Source: Actinomycetota bacterium
GTDB taxonomy: Bacteria; Actinomycetota; Acidimicrobiia; Acidimicrobiales; Ilumatobacteraceae
Reading direction: 5' to 3'
NCBI GenBank assembly: GCA_009705865.1
Contig: WLSJ01000106.1
Coordinates: 1 to 5,543, forward strand
Length of the DNA stretch: 5,543 nt
Every line of letters starts with the position of its first letter. The stretch's first letter is position 1. The translations under genes were made by a program, and so were the position numbers. The notes below the pieces were generated by a model. That model had not been told where the DNA came from, did not search any database, and worked only from the letters and a program-made list of their open reading frames with translations. Positions 4,255-5,543 of this stretch are shown here, one piece after another.

Positions 4255-5543
4255 ATGAGTACTTCACTTCGCGCAAGCGACATCACCGTGAGCTTTGGTC
4301 CCGCAGTAATGCTGGATCATGTGTCTCTCACAGTTGAACCTGGCGAACGCTGGGGTGTTGTTGGTCCGAATGGTGTTGGCAAGAGCACTCTGCTTCGCAC
4401 TTTGGCCGGCCTCATTTCGCCTGATTCAGGACAAATAATTGTCACCCCACACGGTGCAATGGTTGGCTACCTGTCGCAAGAACCAGAACGCAGAGCAGAC
4501 GAGACAGTACGTGCATATCTTGCACGCCGCACCGGTGTTACTGCCGCGTCTGATGCTCTCGACGCCACTACTGCTGCAATGGCAGCCGGCGAAGATGACG
4601 CAGGCGATGCCTATTCAGTTGCGCTCGACACATGGTTGGCCCTAGGTGGCGCAGACCTTGATGCGCGAATTGGTAAAGCATGGGATGAACTTGGCCTCAA
4701 CGTTGCGCTACTTGAACGCCCGATGTCAGTTCTTAGCGGTGGCGAAGCAGCCCGAGCCGGGCTTGCTGCCCTGATTCTTTCTCGGTTCGATGTATATCTG
4801 CTTGATGAGCCAACAAACGACCTTGACCTTGATGGGCTTGCACGCCTAGAGAATTTCGTGACGTCGATTTCCGGCAGTGTTGTTCTGGTCAGTCATGACC
4901 GCACATTCTTAGAGCGCACCATTACACACGTAGTGGAACTTGATGAGTTCAAACACACTGCTTCCACATTTGCAGGTGGCTGGACTGCGTATCTCACAGA
5001 GCGCGAAGTTGCCCGCAAACAAGCCTGGACAGATTTTGAAGAGTATGACTCGAAGCGGTCAGATCTTGCAGGTCGTTCACAACGCGAACGTGAATGGGCA
5101 ACTCAAGGCGTCAGTAAAGCAAAAAAGAAACCAAACGACGGCGACAAAATTCAACGCAATCTCAAGATGAACTCATCTGAACAACTTGCTGGCAAGGCTG
5201 CACGCACCGACAAGCAGATGGAGCGCTTAGTCAAAGTAGAAAAGCCACGTGAAGCATGGCAGTTACGACTTGAAATTCCTCTCGCCGCTCGCGGTGGTGA
5301 TGTGGTGGCACGTCTTGCGGGCGCAGAAGTTGATTACGACTCATTTCATCTGGGACCAATCGAACTTCAAGTGTCGTTCGGTGATCGCATCGCAATCGTT
5401 GGCCACAATGGCAGTGGTAAGAGCACGCTCATCGGTTCACTACTCGGCCGCATTCCACTTTCAAGTGGTTCGCAATGGATGGGTCCTGGGGTTGTTATTG
5501 GTGAACTCGAACAAGCACGCAATCAACTTGCTGGCCGTAACGA
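4255..5543 (+). CDS. ABC-F family ATPase (3' end beyond window)
   Basis: The frame is open from ATG 4255 to the window edge: 429 codons of a protein that should reach about 530-550. The first nucleotide-binding domain is complete: Walker A GPNGVGKST (37-45), Q-loop YLSQEPE with Q75, signature LSGGE (160-164), Walker B VYLLDEPTND with D184 and E185, and the switch VSHDR with H214. A basic, helical linker follows (about 239-335, with REWATQGVSKAKKKP and KIQRN), as in ABC-F proteins, which bind the ribosome near the E site. The second domain shows Walker A GHNGSGKST (383-391) and a Q-loop at GELEQ (Q420) before the sequence ends. There are no membrane segments, so it is not a transporter. ABC-F members act in translation quality control or protect ribosomes from antibiotics; which applies cannot be told here. 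It is preceded by the doxX terminator and probably transcribed separately. Confidence 0.92.
   Translation, partial: MSTSLRASDITVSFGPAVMLDHVSLTVEPGERWGVVGPNGVGKSTLLRTLAGLISPDSGQIIVTPHGAMVGYLSQEPERRADETVRAYLARRTGVTAASDALDATTAAMAAGEDDAGDAYSVALDTWLALGGADLDARIGKAWDELGLNVALLERPMSVLSGGEAARAGLAALILSRFDVYLLDEPTNDLDLDGLARLENFVTSISGSVVLVSHDRTFLERTITHVVELDEFKHTASTFAGGWTAYLTEREVARKQAWTDFEEYDSKRSDLAGRSQREREWATQGVSKAKKKPNDGDKIQRNLKMNSSEQLAGKAARTDKQMERLVKVEKPREAWQLRLEIPLAARGGDVVARLAGAEVDYDSFHLGPIELQVSFGDRIAIVGHNGSGKSTLIGSLLGRIPLSSGSQWMGPGVVIGELEQARNQLAGRN

Noticed and set aside
3748..4286. Minus-strand open frames across doxX and its terminator
   Set aside because: They cross a strong terminator and are antisense to a clear DoxX protein; no family is recognisable.
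4439..5170. Small plus-strand frames inside the ABC-F gene
   Set aside because: They are out of frame with the ABC-F motifs and have no domain content.

Overview
The window looks like chromosomal DNA of a moderate-GC actinobacterium. The evidence is the SCO6745-family gene, an actinobacterial-type MarR regulator, an actinobacterial-type ABC-F ATPase, and several starts with no Shine-Dalgarno sequence where a leaderless start is possible. An aquatic, streamlined lineage such as a freshwater Acidimicrobiia relative would fit the compact layout, but that is a guess. There is no rRNA, tRNA, CRISPR array, transposase or phage gene.

Left part (1-1546, plus strand): the probable last codons of an upstream gene end in a double stop (TAG TAA). 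Then come a small HD-domain protein with the ligand pattern of the PhnZ/MIOX-type diiron oxygenases and an RNase Z-like metallo-beta-lactamase hydrolase. They are separated by 81 bases holding two small perfect inverted repeats.

Middle part (1527-3676): four genes are packed with almost no spacer. The MBL gene runs tail-to-tail into an EamA-family transporter (20-bp overlap). The transporter sits head-to-head with an SCO6745-family gene; if both outermost ATGs are used they abut with no base between them. The SCO6745-family gene runs tail-to-tail into a marR gene so that the two stop codons overlap. A 32-bp near-palindrome lies in the last codons of marR, just past the stop of the SCO6745-family gene.

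Right part (3634-5543): marR and a DoxX-family membrane protein are transcribed divergently from a short region. That region carries a perfect TATAAT box and two related 20-bp dyad sites 29 bp apart, plus a third half-site over the doxX start codon. This is the clearest regulatory circuit here: a MarR repressor probably controls itself and a DoxX protein. doxX ends at a strong intrinsic terminator with a cUUCGg tetraloop. An ABC-F ATPase with a good Shine-Dalgarno follows and is cut by the window edge.

I see no clearly new multi-gene system. The points most worth a second look are the marR/doxX operator array, the HD protein with PhnZ-like metal ligands but without the PhnZ substrate residues, and the palindrome embedded in the marR 3' end.
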